Assembly: GCA_026874595.1 (NCBI GenBank)
Contig: CM049309.1
Location: forward strand, 21,993,033-22,057,032
Length of the DNA stretch: 64,000 nt
Source: Sipunculus nudus
Taxonomy: Eukaryota > Annelida > Sipuncula > Golfingiida > Sipunculidae
Direction of reading: 5' to 3'
The position numbers were made by a program, and so were the translations under genes. Shown here piece by piece: positions 13,531 through 26,529 of the stretch (its first letter is position 1; each line of letters starts with the position of its first letter). A model generated the notes under the pieces. It ran no database searches and was not told the origin of the DNA. It saw only the letters and a list, made by a program, of their open reading frames with translations.

Positions 13531-14299
13531 AGGGTAAAGGTATGCAAATCTTGTTGAAGGGAAGTATCCAGATCTAAAGATGTTTGGAAACTGAAAATAT
13601 ACTGTGATTTAACAATGTTGCTAAATCAAGTTTTCTCTCGTTCCAGGAGTTTTGTTAAATTAGATGTGATATCACAAGTCTTGGTAGGCCCTAATGAAAG
13701 GAGTAATAGCCTTTCTTTCCTTTATTTAGCTGCAAAATAGCTGTATTCCTATATTCTGTACTTATACATGGACCATTTATAAGATGGCATAAATTAATGG
13801 AAGTAAATAACCTTAATTGTATCCCTAGACAAAGTCGGGATACTATGGTTTCACGACGGTCCCGCCGCCACCGCCGCCACCGCAGAAAAACCTTGTGAGC
13901 GGGATAACTCAAAAAATATTTCACTGATCTTTTTCAAACTTTACATTTGTATAGATATAGGTAAGAGGAAGAAGCCTTTTCAAAATGGGGTCATGACCTA
14001 TGCTAGGAGAGTGACCTTGACCTTGAATAGGTCCATTTTTGCTGAAAATAACACAAATTCTTAAATATCTCAAGTAAGGTTGCATGGACTGGTCCAAAAA
14101 TCAAGGTGACCAAAGATCTTGGATAGCCTTGTGATATACTGGAAACTGGTGGCGCCATCTATTATCCTTTTCTTGTTTTTAGCTCAGCTGACTGAAAGTC
14201 ATCTGAGCTATAGCGATCACTCTTTGTCCGTCGTCCGTCTGTCCGTCTGTCCGTCCGTTAACCAGGCACAAATTGTAACCGCTGGACCTAGAACCTTGT

Positions 14300-16250
14300 A
14301 ACTTGGGATTCTGAGAGGTCCATAAAAAATCTCCTTGGAAACCAGAAATTAGGTCTCTGTTACCCATATCCTTCGAGCTATGTGGCCCCAAAGTACCCCC
14401 CAGAAAAGTCAAAAATTTCATACAAAAACTTCAATATCTCATTAACTACTCGACTGATGGTCATGATTTTTGGCATACATGTTGATCATGAGATGTTACA
14501 TCACTTCCTGCAGACTGGTGGCGCCACCTGTATTTTTCGATTTTTTACGATTTTTTTTCTCTATTTTTGAGACCTTTGAGGATGCTGTCATCTGTTAGCG
14601 TGGCACAAATCGTAACGACTGGACCTATCATCTTTATTTTTGACACACTGAGAGACCTATGAAAAGTCTCCATGGAAACCAGAAATTAGGTCTCTGTTAC
14701 CCATATCCTTTGAGCTATGGGGCCCCAAAGTACCCCCCAGAATAGTAAAAAATTTCATACAAAAACTTCAATATCTCAATTACTACATGATAACATCACT
14801 GATGGTCTTCATTTTTGGCATACATATTGATCATGAGATGTTCGATCAGTTCCTGCAGACTGGTGGCGCCACCTGTACTGTTTGATTTTTTACGATTTTT
14901 TCCTCTAATTTTGAGACCTTTGAGGATGCTGTCATCTGTTAGCGTGGCACAAATCGTAACGACTGGACCTAGAATCTTCATTTTCGACACACTGAGAGAC
15001 CTATGAAAAGTCTCCATGGAAACCAGAAATTAGGTCTCTGTTACCCATATCCTTTGAGCTATGGGGCCCAAAATTACCCCCCAGAATAGTCAAAAATTTC
15101 ATACAAAAACTTCAATATCTCATTAACTACATCACTGATGGTCATGATTTTCGACATACATATTGATCATGAGATGTTTCATCAGTTTGTGCAGACTGGT
15201 GGCGCCACCTGTATTTTTCAATGTTCACGAATTGTTTTCTCCATTTTTGAGACCTTTAAGGATGTAGTTATCTGTCAACAGGGTACAAATCGTAACGACT
15301 GGACCTAGAATCTTCGTTCTTGACACACAGGGAGACCCATGATAAGTCTCCATGGAAACCTGAAATTTGGTCTCTGTTACCCATATCCTTTGAGCTATGG
15401 CACTCCAAAGTACAGCTCAGAATAATGGAAAATTTGATACAAAAGCTAAAGTATCTGAACAACTAATGCAGAGATAACCATAATTGTTTGCATGGATATT
15501 GATCATGGAGTGTTTCATAAGTTTCTGCAGACTGGTGGCACCACCTGTATTTGTTCGGGTTTTTTTACGAAATTTTTCTGTATTTTTGAGACCTTTAAAG
15601 ATATGAACATCTGTTAACAGGGCACAAATCATAAAAACTGGACCAAGAATCTTCATTCTTGACACACAGGGAGACCCATGAAAAGTCTCCATGGAAACTT
15701 GAAATTAGGTCTCTGTTACCCATATTCTTAAGCTGTATGGGTCCAAAATACCCCCCCCCCCAGAATAATGGAAAATTTGATACAAAAACTGCAGTATTTC
15801 AATAACTAAAACACTGATGGTCATGATTTTCGGCATACATATTGATCATGAGCTGTTCCATCAGTTTCTGCAGACTGGGTGTGCCACCTCTATTTTTTTT
15901 CAAATTTTTACGAATTTTTTTTCTTTTTTTTTGAGACCTTTAAAGATGTGGTTATCTGTCAACAGGGTACAAATCGCAACAACTGGACCTAGAATCTTCA
16001 TTCTTGTCATGCAAGGAGGCCCATTAAAGGTGCCTGTGGAAACTTGAAATTAGGTCTCTGTTACCCATATCCTTTAAGCTATAGGACTCCGAAGTATCCC
16101 TCAGAATAATGGACAATTTGATACAAAAACTGAAGTATCTAAACAACTAATGCAGAGATCACCATGATTTACTGCATGGATATTGACCATTAAGTGTTTT
16201 TATTAGTTTCTGCAGACTGGTGGAGCCACCTGTATTTTTGTATCTGCCAA
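14300..16250. repeat. ~340-bp tandem repeat array in the element
   Basis: Six units anchored on CAGACTGGTGGCGCCACC-type sequence at 14511, 14856, 15192, 15528, 15871 and 16212, giving spacings of 345, 336, 336, 343 and 341 bp. Each unit contains or has derived from the 12-bp palindrome GGTGGCGCCACC. Confidence 0.85.
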
Positions 16251-16440
16251 AACGAAGTTTTGCGGATAATATGTTTTTGACCGAGTTCCTCCGCCGCGGC
16301 GGCGTTCGTTTCCAGAGAGCTCCTTGGAGACTAATGGACCGATTTTTCCCAAACTTACACCTATTATTTGGTCACATGTGAACTGGTGCCTAACCAATTT
16401 GCGTTGACCTCTGACCTTTCCTCTCTATCCAGTGTCCATT

Positions 16441-17290
16441 TGTGGGTCTGTTTCCACTCATAAACCCTCATATCTCGGGAACCGTTTGACTGATCAGGAA
16501 ATAAAATTGATACAAATGTAGCCCTTGGATTCCTTTATAACATACACAAAAAATGGTGGCGCCACCTGTAACCATGTTTGCACAGTGTCCATCTGTTCAT
16601 CTGCCTTGAGTTAAAATCACTCATATCTCTGCAGTGAATTGACTAATTCACCTGAAATTCGTCATGCGTATACATCCAGGATAGCTTTCTTGATTTTATG
16701 ACAGGTGGCGCCACCTACGTTCACGTTCACGCTGATGACATCCAAGCTTATATCTCGGGAACCGTTTGACCGATCAGGAAATAAAATTGATACAAATGTA
16801 GCCCTTTGATAGCTCTGTAACATACACAAAAAATGGTGGCGCCACCTGTAACAATGTTTGCACAGCGTCTGTCTGTTAGTCTGCCATGACCTAAAATCAC
16901 TCATATCTCTGCAGTGAATTGACTAATTCACCTGAAATTCGTCATGCGTATACATCCAGGATAGCTTTCTTGATTTTATGACAGGTGGTGCCACCTACAT
17001 TCTAGTTAACCCTGCACACATCCAAGCTCATATCTCAGGAACCATTTGACCGATTGGGCCAAAATTGTGCATGTGTTTAGATCTCACATAGGTCTTTATC
17101 ATACACAAAACTGGAGGGGTTACCTGCAAAGATTTTTGCACAGTGTTTGTCTGTTTGTCTGCCATGGGCAAAAATCGCTCATATACATGTAGTGGTTTGA
17201 CTTTTCTGCCTAAAATTTTGCAGGTGTATACAACTTTCACAGCTTTCTGGATTTGTGGTAGGTGGCACAACCTACATACACATTTAGGCT
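16441..17290. repeat. 280-bp tandem repeat, three units
   Basis: Units share TATCTCGGGAACCGTTTGAC at 16471 and 16751 and a diverged form at 17031, exactly 280 bp apart. Each also carries copies of GGTGGCGCCACC or its variants and a Y-rich block. Confidence 0.85.
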
Positions 17291-17896
17291 GCAGACATCC
17301 ATCCTAATATGCAACATACCTCACTCTATTTCCCCTTGCCACTCAATCCATGCCTCACTATCCGATTTTGGCAGATACATGTAGTCACTTGTCGGTTACC
17401 CGTATTCTAGTTTTAAAAGTTTACACATTTTTCTCTATTTTTGAGATATATAAATACAGACTAAATCTTGGCCTGTTGGTTAATCTGTTTGATGCTTCAG
17501 TTGAATGGGTATATACTACCATTCTGATGATAAAATTTCCTTTTGCGAATCTCTTTCCAGTCAGCTGAGCGTCATGACCCATGGGTCACTTGTTATGCCT
17601 TTTAATACCCCCATAATTGCCACTTGACAGTACTGTAAGCATTATAAGTCAAAAACTAATGGACAGATTTCTCTCATATTATGCACATGTAGAGAGATGG
17701 GTTATGGGATGAGGTCTATTTACATTTGGGTCATGACCCTTACCATGAGAGTGTCCTTGATCTTTTATGTGTCCATATTTGGTGAAAATCACACACCTCA
17801 TATGATATCTCCAGTGTTGATAGCCATATGGAGTTCAAACGTGACTTATGTATGGCCCACCACTAAAGTAAGAACCCTATAGCTTCTAGGGTCATG

Positions 17897-18785
17897 AGGT
17901 CAAAGGTCAAGGTCACTGGACTCGCATCTTAAAAGATACTGTGGATGCATTTTAAGCCAAACTTTCATCCCAGGTCTTCCATCTTGAATATATAGCTCAC
18001 TTGCCAATAGTGGATGATCCATATCAATTTTGGGGGTCACAAGGTCAAAGGTCAAGGCCACAGGAGCTATCTGTCAAAAAATTAGTTTCTGGGTGATAAT
18101 TCCTGCTTTTATTGATATATTGATTTCAAACTTGACTTGATATATGCCCCATTGAAAAAGCAAGACTCCAATTGATTTTGGGGTCATGAGGTCAAAGGTC
18201 AAGGTCACAGGACACATCTTTAAAAAGATTGTGGATGCATTTTCAGCCAAACATTTCATCTCAGACCTTTCATCCTGCACATATAGTTCATCTGCCAATA
18301 GAGGAAGACCCCTATCAATTTTGAGGTCACAAGGTAAAAGGTGAAGGTCACAGGAACCATCTGTCCAAAAATTAGTTTCTGGATGATAATTCCTGCTTTT
18401 ATTGATGTATGGATTTCAAACTTGACTTGTATATGTCCCTTTGGAAAAGCAAGACCTGAATTGTTTTTAAGGTCATGAGGTCAAAGGTCAAGGTCACAGG
18501 ACACATCTTTAAAAAGATTGTGGATGCATTTTCAGCCAAACAATTCATCTTAGATCTTTCATCTTGCACATATAGTTCACCATCCAAGAGCGGAAGACCC
18601 CTATCAATTTTGAGGTCACAAGGTCAAAGGTGAAGGTCACAGGAGCCATCTGTCCAAAAATTAGTTTCTGGATGATAATTCCTGCTTTTATTGATGTATG
18701 GATTTCAAACTTGACTTGTATATGTCCCATTGGAAAAGCAAGACCTGAATTGTTTTTAAGGTCATGAGGTCAAAGGTCAAGGTCA
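17897..18785 (+). promoter_or_regulatory. Cluster of composite AGGTCA half-site motifs (family B)
   Basis: AGGTCAAAGGTCAAGGTCA occurs exactly at 17897, 18189, 18478 and 18767. It contains two AGGTCA half-sites one base apart (a DR1 arrangement), a third half-site with no spacer, and TCAAGGTCA, the extended monomer site of the NR5A/ERR type. Whether any receptor binds is unknown; the presence of the motif is seen directly. Confidence 0.6.
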
Positions 18786-21700
18786 CAGGACATGTGGATG
18801 CATTTTCAGCAAAACATTTCATCTCAGATCTTTCATCTTGCACATATAGTTCACCTGCAAAGAGAGGAAGAACCCTATCAATTTTTAGGTAACAAGGTTA
18901 AAGGTGAAGGTCACAGGAGCCATCTGTCCAAAAATTAGTTTCTGGATGATAATTCCTGCTTTTATTGATGTATGGATTTCAAACTTGACTTGTATATTTC
19001 CCATTGGAAAAGCAAGACCCGAATTGATTTTGGGGTCATGAGGTCAAAGGTCAAGGTCTCAGGACACATCTTTAAAAAGATTAAGTTCACAGGATCAACA
19101 TCTTCAAAAAAATTGTGGATTGATAGATGGAAGAAACAATAATTGCTTGCCAAGTGTCAGTATATGCTGCTAAAAATGGGGGCCTATTCTTAAAGGGGGG
19201 GGGGGCGTACTATGTATAGCGATACTCTGGCACCTGCGGTGCTGTGAAATATCTAGTTGTAATGTAAGGTCTGGCTACTTGGAAGAAGTGACATCATATG
19301 CTTTTTTGTGGTAATACATATACCCTGTGTGAAACATATTTGTTATACAGTCAAAAGTCCTACCTCTAGAGTCATTAGTTGCTGTGATAAAGACCAAACT
19401 TAGATTAAATCCAAACCAGAGATTTAAAAAAAACGTTTGTATCAACTTTAGTTTGTTGTCAGATATCTCAATAGCATCTCAAAATCTTGCAAACATTTCT
19501 ATATGATACATACAATTAATTTCTTTTTCAGTTAGCTGTACCAATTTATGATCGTATTTATTTTTGTATTGCTTCTTGTCAGAGCCATCAGTAATCATAC
19601 TGAACCTTGCCTGAGCCATGACTATTTATTTTACTTCTTGCAGAGGCATTGGTTATCATTTCAGTACTTCTGCATCAATTCACATATGCAGCCGTATCCC
19701 ACACCTAATGAAAAGCTGCAATGAAAAACTAAAAATTACACCTTAGTTCAGTTTACCTTATTATCAAGACAATTCAGAAGTTTTTCATCATCACTTAACT
19801 GCATCAAGACATAGATAACTTATAAGACTTTTTGTGATTAAAAATATTGATATATTTTCTTTGATTTTTTATGATAAACTTAAAAACAAACATTTCTTCC
19901 AATATTAAGCCCAAATTTAATCGATGATTGATCACTTAACCATGGTCATAAGTGAATATTAACATTTCTCTCTATATAGCCAGTGCTAGTGTTAAAAGTC
20001 ACAAGTGAATGTATTAGTCAACACAAATAAATGAAGGAGGATGGATGATTCAGACGAGTGAATGCCTGTGGACTTGATAGAAAACAGCATCAGCTTTATT
20101 TGTAGTTGCAGCAGTTACTGTTGATTGGAGTGCTTGTCAGTGGGGGCTTGTTCAGTCACATCTACACTTGAGGAAAGACAGAGAGGGGTTTTTCTCATCA
20201 CTTCCTGTCTGAAATCTGTGTCACAGACACACTTATATCCCCTCAGTTACATGCACATTTGGCTGAGTTTCAAACTGCACAGGTTTTATGAAGAAGATGG
20301 AAATCGTTAGAGAAATCTCATTAATGAACCTGTGACCTGAGTGTAGTGCAACCTCCACTTCCATCAGTGATATCTTGTATACAGTCAGTCTCAAGAATAA
20401 AAAAACATACATATTAACTGTAGTCTAAAGCATGGAGATTATGTCATGTACAAAAGATAAATACAGGATAGTTCTTCTGTCTGACAAGTAATTACCAGAA
20501 TAATTTAATGGAGTAGTGCAGAATAGTACAGGTCAAATGTCAAGGGAGCTAAAGTTAGATCAATTGCTATATGTAATATGTAACACTGCCAGCATCACAT
20601 TGGTCTGTCCTCTCTCTGGTTGACAGGTTTAGCCCTTGGCTTGTGTATAGGTATATTGATTACCTGATGGATCAGAACTATTTTTTTATGCCACCTTCTG
20701 TACAAAGAAACCTAAGATTAAATTTCCATTGATTTCAGGGTCATCTTGCCTCAGTGTTTGAATTACTCATTCTCAGTGCCTAAAGATGAATCCTGTAATA
20801 TATTGACAAAAGACTTCAGTTTTGATAAATAAATATTGGGTAAATTGATTTTCAAGATTGTTCATATATTTTCAGGTCTGTAATTATGGTTACCTTATGA
20901 GTTCATTTGTCACATTTATAACCTGATGGACTGACCTATCCAGTTTTCTCATATTTAGACTAGCAGACAAAGTGAACCAGATAAACCACTAAAGGGTTAT
21001 AAAATGAAAATTGTTTCTAATATATGTGATTATTTTGACTGATACTGGCATCATTTCTTATTTTACTACCCAATATATTTAGCACTAACTTTACAGAGGA
21101 GATGTTTCCCCCTACAACACATATATTCTCAGTCATTAATTGTGTGACATATTGGGCTTGTAAACCATGATTGTCTAAGTGGAACAGTACTTGCCTACAA
21201 TAGAAGTTGAGCCATTATAAGATCAGAAGATAAGACATGGCCAACAAGAGACAGGTTGAACAGGTACAGAATAGTTTGGTTCAGTGAGAGGTTACAGTTA
21301 TGAGCCACATCACAAGACCAGTGCTGACAGGAACTCCTCAGTGGTTCTATACAGGTCCACCAAGGCAGGTCTGTACCAACATGTCTGGCATGTCTCGGTG
21401 ACAGTGTAGTTGGTGGTATTTTGACCTAATGTATGTTTCAGGTTACTGTGGTTGCCTTTTTGGGTAAGCACAAGGGTTTCAAAATTCAAGATTTTTGCAA
21501 AATGAAATTATTGCAAAGATTAACCCACTGTGAATAAAAGGCCCCATTGTCAGAGGCAAGTAAAAATCATCAGCCAATAATGAACAGTATTTTTTACTCG
21601 TTAAAAGTCACTTGGGTCCCTGTCCAATCATTGTAATTTTGTGCACATACTATCTAATATTATAAACCCATATAATTGTTGCTTTTGAGTATAATATTGT

Positions 21701-23617
21701 ATGGCATGCTTGTAAATATGGAACTACTGCAAAACAATGAAAACAGGGAAAATCATGAACTTTAACCTTCTGCATTTTCCTGGTGCAGTCAACAGTCTCT
21801 GCGAGATTGTGGAAATCTTTGTATTAATGAATGTGAACCAACACAATCTATACCTGATTGTTGATCAGAAGTTCTATTAATCAACAAATACTCATTACAT
21901 GTTGAGCTACCAAGTAATTTAAATTACAATAGATTTTCAATTCCCTGCATGCATCTTGTTTTAGCCAGTTCTATTATAAACTACATTTTCATTTTGATAA
22001 TTCATACTCGGCTTGAATGAAATTATAAATTTTAAAAAGCTCACACCATTTTATTGAGTGGTAGACTAGCTGTAGTTACTGTAGGTATTTCTTTAGGTCT
22101 GTAAGCACAGATATATATGTAGGCACTATTCTTGGAATATTAATGGGTTATCATTCTATCATTCATCGCAAAGATTTTGTCATTTGCTACTGTATGGCAA
22201 GGTGCAGGTTTCTGCAGTGTTGTTTGTATTTCCCAAATCTTGTGTATTTAGTATCTCATGACTGGCTAGGTCCTTATATAAATTGATCTTTTCATATCAT
22301 ATGCAAGTGTTATCAAGTACATTTTCTTGGTGGGAAAGACATGCATAGAGATCGCCATGGTTCAGACAAGAGGTCCACTCATTGTCTTGTTTTTTTTTTT
22401 TGTTCTAACATCAAAACAAAGATATCACATATTTTTATACTGTTTGCTACCTTTCAGAGCATATATTGTTTACAAAATTGTCTTAAAAGTATCTGAAAGT
22501 TCACTAGCCTCTATTACCAATCAATAGCCCACAATGGCAAAGAATCATTTGAATTAAAAATATATTATGGGGATTCAGATTGCCTCTAAAATTTTATGGA
22601 TTATTCCTTTTGTGTTACCCTAACCCTTCACAAAATTTCATGAGATTCTGTGCAGGACTTTTTGCATGAAGTTGCTGAATGAAATCAATACCCCTGTTTT
22701 GCCTGATTCAAATTAAATAGATAGTACTGTCCTTCTAATTTGTAAACATTGATGGAACAATCAAAGGTCTGCTACATAATAGTGCAAAGCTAGTCTATAA
22801 ACTATATATTTATTTGACTCCAGCAATCTTGTTTCTTTGCAGTTGCTTCAGTGCTTCTTGCTAGAGATTAATGTTTCATGTATCAAGTGTAAACTCAGTC
22901 ACCCGACCTGTACTCATGACAGCCTGCATGTTGTCTGGTACTGCTATTCAGTGTCACCAAATATCACAGAACCATGCACTTATTGACCAGCAATTTTCCA
23001 TGGTGGTATGACAGTTGTTTATCATATTTTTATGGTGAACAATGTAATTTAAAATAAAACCTGTAATTGTGGCCGTTAACTGTTCTACCTCATTTTCTTG
23101 TCTCTGTGATCTTTCTGTGAATATTAACAGGACTATGAGCTTCATTTCTTGTTTTTACATTTAACTGGCAAAGGAAATCTAAAGCAAGAATGATTGGGAA
23201 TCGACTCCTCTTTCATTTTTAGCTCAGCTGACTGTAAGTCATCTGAGCTATAGTCGTGGTCCTTTGTCCGTCGTCCGTCCGTTCGTCCGGCCGTCTGGCT
23301 GTTAACAGGGCACGTTTTAAAACTGTTGGACCTACGAATCCAAAACTCTGAATACCATTAGATGTCCCCAAAATCTCCTACCATACCGAAAATTGGGTCA
23401 TTAGAACTTCGTTCCTTCGAGATATTAAGGAAAAACCTCCGTTTTCCATAAAAAAGCAATTGTTACACTTCAAGTCTGCCTAATATCAAAACCACTGATC
23501 TGTTTTTGATCATATTTAGTATTCATATTCTTCCATATATTTTCTGTGCACATACCAAAAATTAGGTCAGTATTGGGTATTATTTTGAAGTTATAGGCCC
23601 AAATATAATGCAATTTT

Positions 23618-26188
23618 TAGCTCAGCTGACTATAAGTCATCTGAGCTATAGTCGTGGTCCATTGTCCGTCGTCCGTCCGTCTGTCCGTCCGTCCGTCCGT
23701 AGATGTGGCACGTTTTGAAACCGTAAGACCTAGGAATCCAAAATTCGGCATAATGTTAGATGTCCCCAAGATCTCCTACCAAGCCAAAAACTGGGTGTTT
23801 GCAACTTCGTTCCTTTGAGAAATTAAGGAACACACTTCAGGACTGTCTAATATCAAAACCACTCATCTGTTTTACCTCATATTTACCATAAAAATATTCC
23901 TCTATATAGTTCCTATGTACATGCCAGAAATTATGTCTGTATTATTTAATTTAAAAAAGTTATGGGCCCAAACATAATGCATTTTGTAAAAAATCAGAAA
24001 AGATATTTGATCACTTAACACAAAAAATGTTAATGCTATGGACCTTTTTTCCAGTAATATAACTTTAATTAATCAAAATTAAATTGTATACCCAAAATTA
24101 GATGAAAATCTTTTAAATTTTTTAAAATATTAATAAAAATAAAAAATTGGTACCTTAAATTTTGCCCAACTTTGACCATGGCACGTTTTTTTCCTGTAAG
24201 TACTGTGGATTTAATTTTCACAGCATGTTTTTGTTAGCATTTCAACTGTTAACACAAAAAATTTGAAACCAGTTGATCAAAAACTGTAGATTTTAATCAA
24301 GTTTTCAAGCACCATGTAACATATTGTTTACATCAAGCTAGTGTTATGCAGTTTGCAAGAGCTCAGCTCCCCAGCTTCAGCTCTAAGTTCCTTAAATTCG
24401 GCATACAGTTAGATGTCTCCAAAATGCCAAGAATTTGGTCACTAGGACATTCGAGATATTAATGAAAAACTTCATTTTTCCATTAAAAACCCATTGTTAC
24501 ACTTCAAGACTGCCTAATATCAAAAAACCACTGATCTGACTTTAATCATAAATAATATACATATTTTTCATTCTCTATGCACATGCCAGAATGATGTCAG
24601 TATTGTGTAATTGTTTTAAGTTATGGGCCCAAACATAATGCACTTTGTAAAAAATCAAGAAATATATTTACTCCCTTAACAAGAGCATTGCTGAAGCTAG
24701 AGATTTTTTTGTCAGGGATGTAACATTATTTAATCAAGATTCAATTGAATACCCAAAATTAGTTCTGAATTTTTCAAATTTTATTTAGTATAAATATAAA
24801 ATTAGTACCTTAAATTTTGCCCAACTGTGACCATGGCACGTTTGTTTCCCGTGAGCACTGTTGATATAATTTTCATATCATGCACACATAAGCATTTCAG
24901 CTTTTTAGTTTAGAAAGCTAAAAAGAAATTGGCAAAAAAATTGTAGCTTTTATTAATGTTTTTTATGAGACCCTGTCAGACTTTGGCTCTCTCCAGCCCC
25001 TCTTGAGTCACCTGTATGTTGACCTTGTTGACCTTTCATCAAATTATGCACGCTTGAGGCGAGGCATACATGGAATCAAGGCAGCTAATGGCAAGCCACA
25101 GTTGATCCAGGTGTCCAACCCAACTCATCTAGTAGTTTTAACCAAGAACATAACAAAAAAAAATAAATTAATAAATTTTTATTGGTTTTTAATAACAAAT
25201 TAAAGAAAAATAGAAAAGGAATTTGTTAGTTTATAATAACAGGAAATTAACTTGCAGTTACTGATGATATAAGAATCTTGTATCGATGGGTAGAATGTCA
25301 CATATTCCAAATAACACCATGCAGTCACCTTTGGCATTTTTCAGTTCAATTTTAATGATAAAGAAGTAAATCATATTATTCATTATTAATCATTAGGGAT
25401 CATATGAAGGAAATTAGACAAAGATGCAGTTGATAATATTAATCTAGATTCCTGCTGTGTCTAGTGTGTACAATGATGTGAAATTAGTCCAAAATGAATT
25501 TTTTACAGTTATTTTTTAATATAAATAAAAGCCATAAAACCAGGTACTTATGATCATTATTTAAATGAGTGAATTTTGTATATTCTGGATTCTCAACATC
25601 ATTGTTTGGTGAAAACTGAATAAATTCCAGACATGGTGCAAATACTTTGTAATTGTATTTAAATACGAATATGATTTTGTACTCCATTATAAAATTTCTT
25701 GCATAAAGAATGGGAATTCAGGTAAAAATGAAAATATATGAATACTCGTGCAAATACTTTCAAAATGTATTCATGAATGCATTCATGAATATATTCTTTA
25801 ATATTATTTTAATAATCATATCAGTTATATTTCATTTTAAAAAATCATATGATTCTCTTATTATTTTTAATAAAAATTATATTTGGGACAATATTTGTAT
25901 TTTTTTTAATAAATAGTTAAACTCTTATATTATATGTTCTGCTTATAAGTTATATGGCCAAGTCAAAATCTGTGTGACAATAGTACTCCATTTGTTAATA
26001 AAATAAATGAAATCAATCCTCTTCCCTGTCTCCAAAGGTACTATCAAAATCATACATAAGCTAAACAACAACAACTCATAATACAGCTTATATTTATTAC
26101 CACACAAAACCAGCATGTGCCTCATTTCTAAATAATATTTTTTTATCATATATAACAGCTGAGCGTCGTGACCCATAGGTCCCTTGTT
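23618..26188 (+). mobile_element. Inner family A element (AT-rich interior)
   Basis: Full-length copy: 5' hairpin, TCCGTCGTCCGTCCGTC microsatellite, AT-rich interior, and 3' end with CAGCTGAGCG, GACCCATAGGTC and CTTGTT. Closest in sequence to the copy at 39166-41793 (both share the stretch around TTGTTTACATYAAGCTAG). An internal segment at 24967-25150 is richer in GC and open for about 60 codons, listed separately. Confidence 0.88.
24967..25203 (+). pseudogene. Coding-like segment inside family A (unknown)
   Basis: A local GC-richer block within the AT-rich interior reads ETLSDFGSLQPLLSHLYVDL and on through VDLSSNYARLRRG to a stop at about 25203. The same block occurs at 34384, 40570 and 43731; the 40570 copy keeps the frame, while the 34384 and 43731 copies share a one-base loss that breaks it. 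I do not recognise the protein. It might be a remnant of a captured exon or simply a conserved non-coding block. Confidence 0.25.
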
Positions 26189-26529
26189 TAAAAATCAGGA
26201 AATATATTTGCTCACTTAACATGAGAATTGCTGAAGCTGAAGACTTTTTTTCAGGAATATAACTTTATTTAATCAAGATTAAATTGTTTACCCAAAATTA
26301 GATCTGAATTTTGCAAATTTTTCAAGTTATTAGCATAAATAAAAAATTAATACCTTAAATTTTGTCCAACTTTGGCAGTGGCACGTTTTTTCCCTGTAAG
26401 CACTGTTGATTTAATTTTCACAGCATATATACATAAGGATTTAATCTTTTAAAATCTGAAATTTCAAAGAAATTGTTTGAAAAGAGTAGCTTTTATTCAA
26501 GTTTTCATACACCATGTCAAGTGTTGTTT

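Larger units (their letters stand above)
14180..17594 (+). mobile_element. Family A element, tandem-repeat interior, nested in family B
   Basis: Starts TAGCTCAGCTGACTGAAAG with a 5' hairpin (AGCTCAG...CTGAGCT) followed by a short GTCC/GTCT microsatellite, and ends TCAGCTGAGCGTCATGACCC-ATGGGTCACTTGTT. The interior consists of about six 336-345-bp tandem units and then three 280-bp units. No transposase-like frame is present, so it is non-autonomous. Its boundaries are fixed by comparison with the empty site in family B. Confidence 0.88.
13818..19257 (+). mobile_element. Family B element interrupted by a family A element
   Basis: The left part (13818-14179) begins TTGTATCCCTAGACAAAGTC and carries a CCGCCGCCACCG tract; the right part (17595-19257) carries the ~289-bp units and ends in CTAGT. 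In the uninterrupted copy at 36289-38334 these two parts are adjacent, with CTTGTTTTTTGCGCC where the family A copy 14180-17594 sits here. The terminal hairpin is decayed (GGCACCTGCGGTGCT). Units at 18189, 18478 and 18767 are exactly 289 bp apart. Confidence 0.88.
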
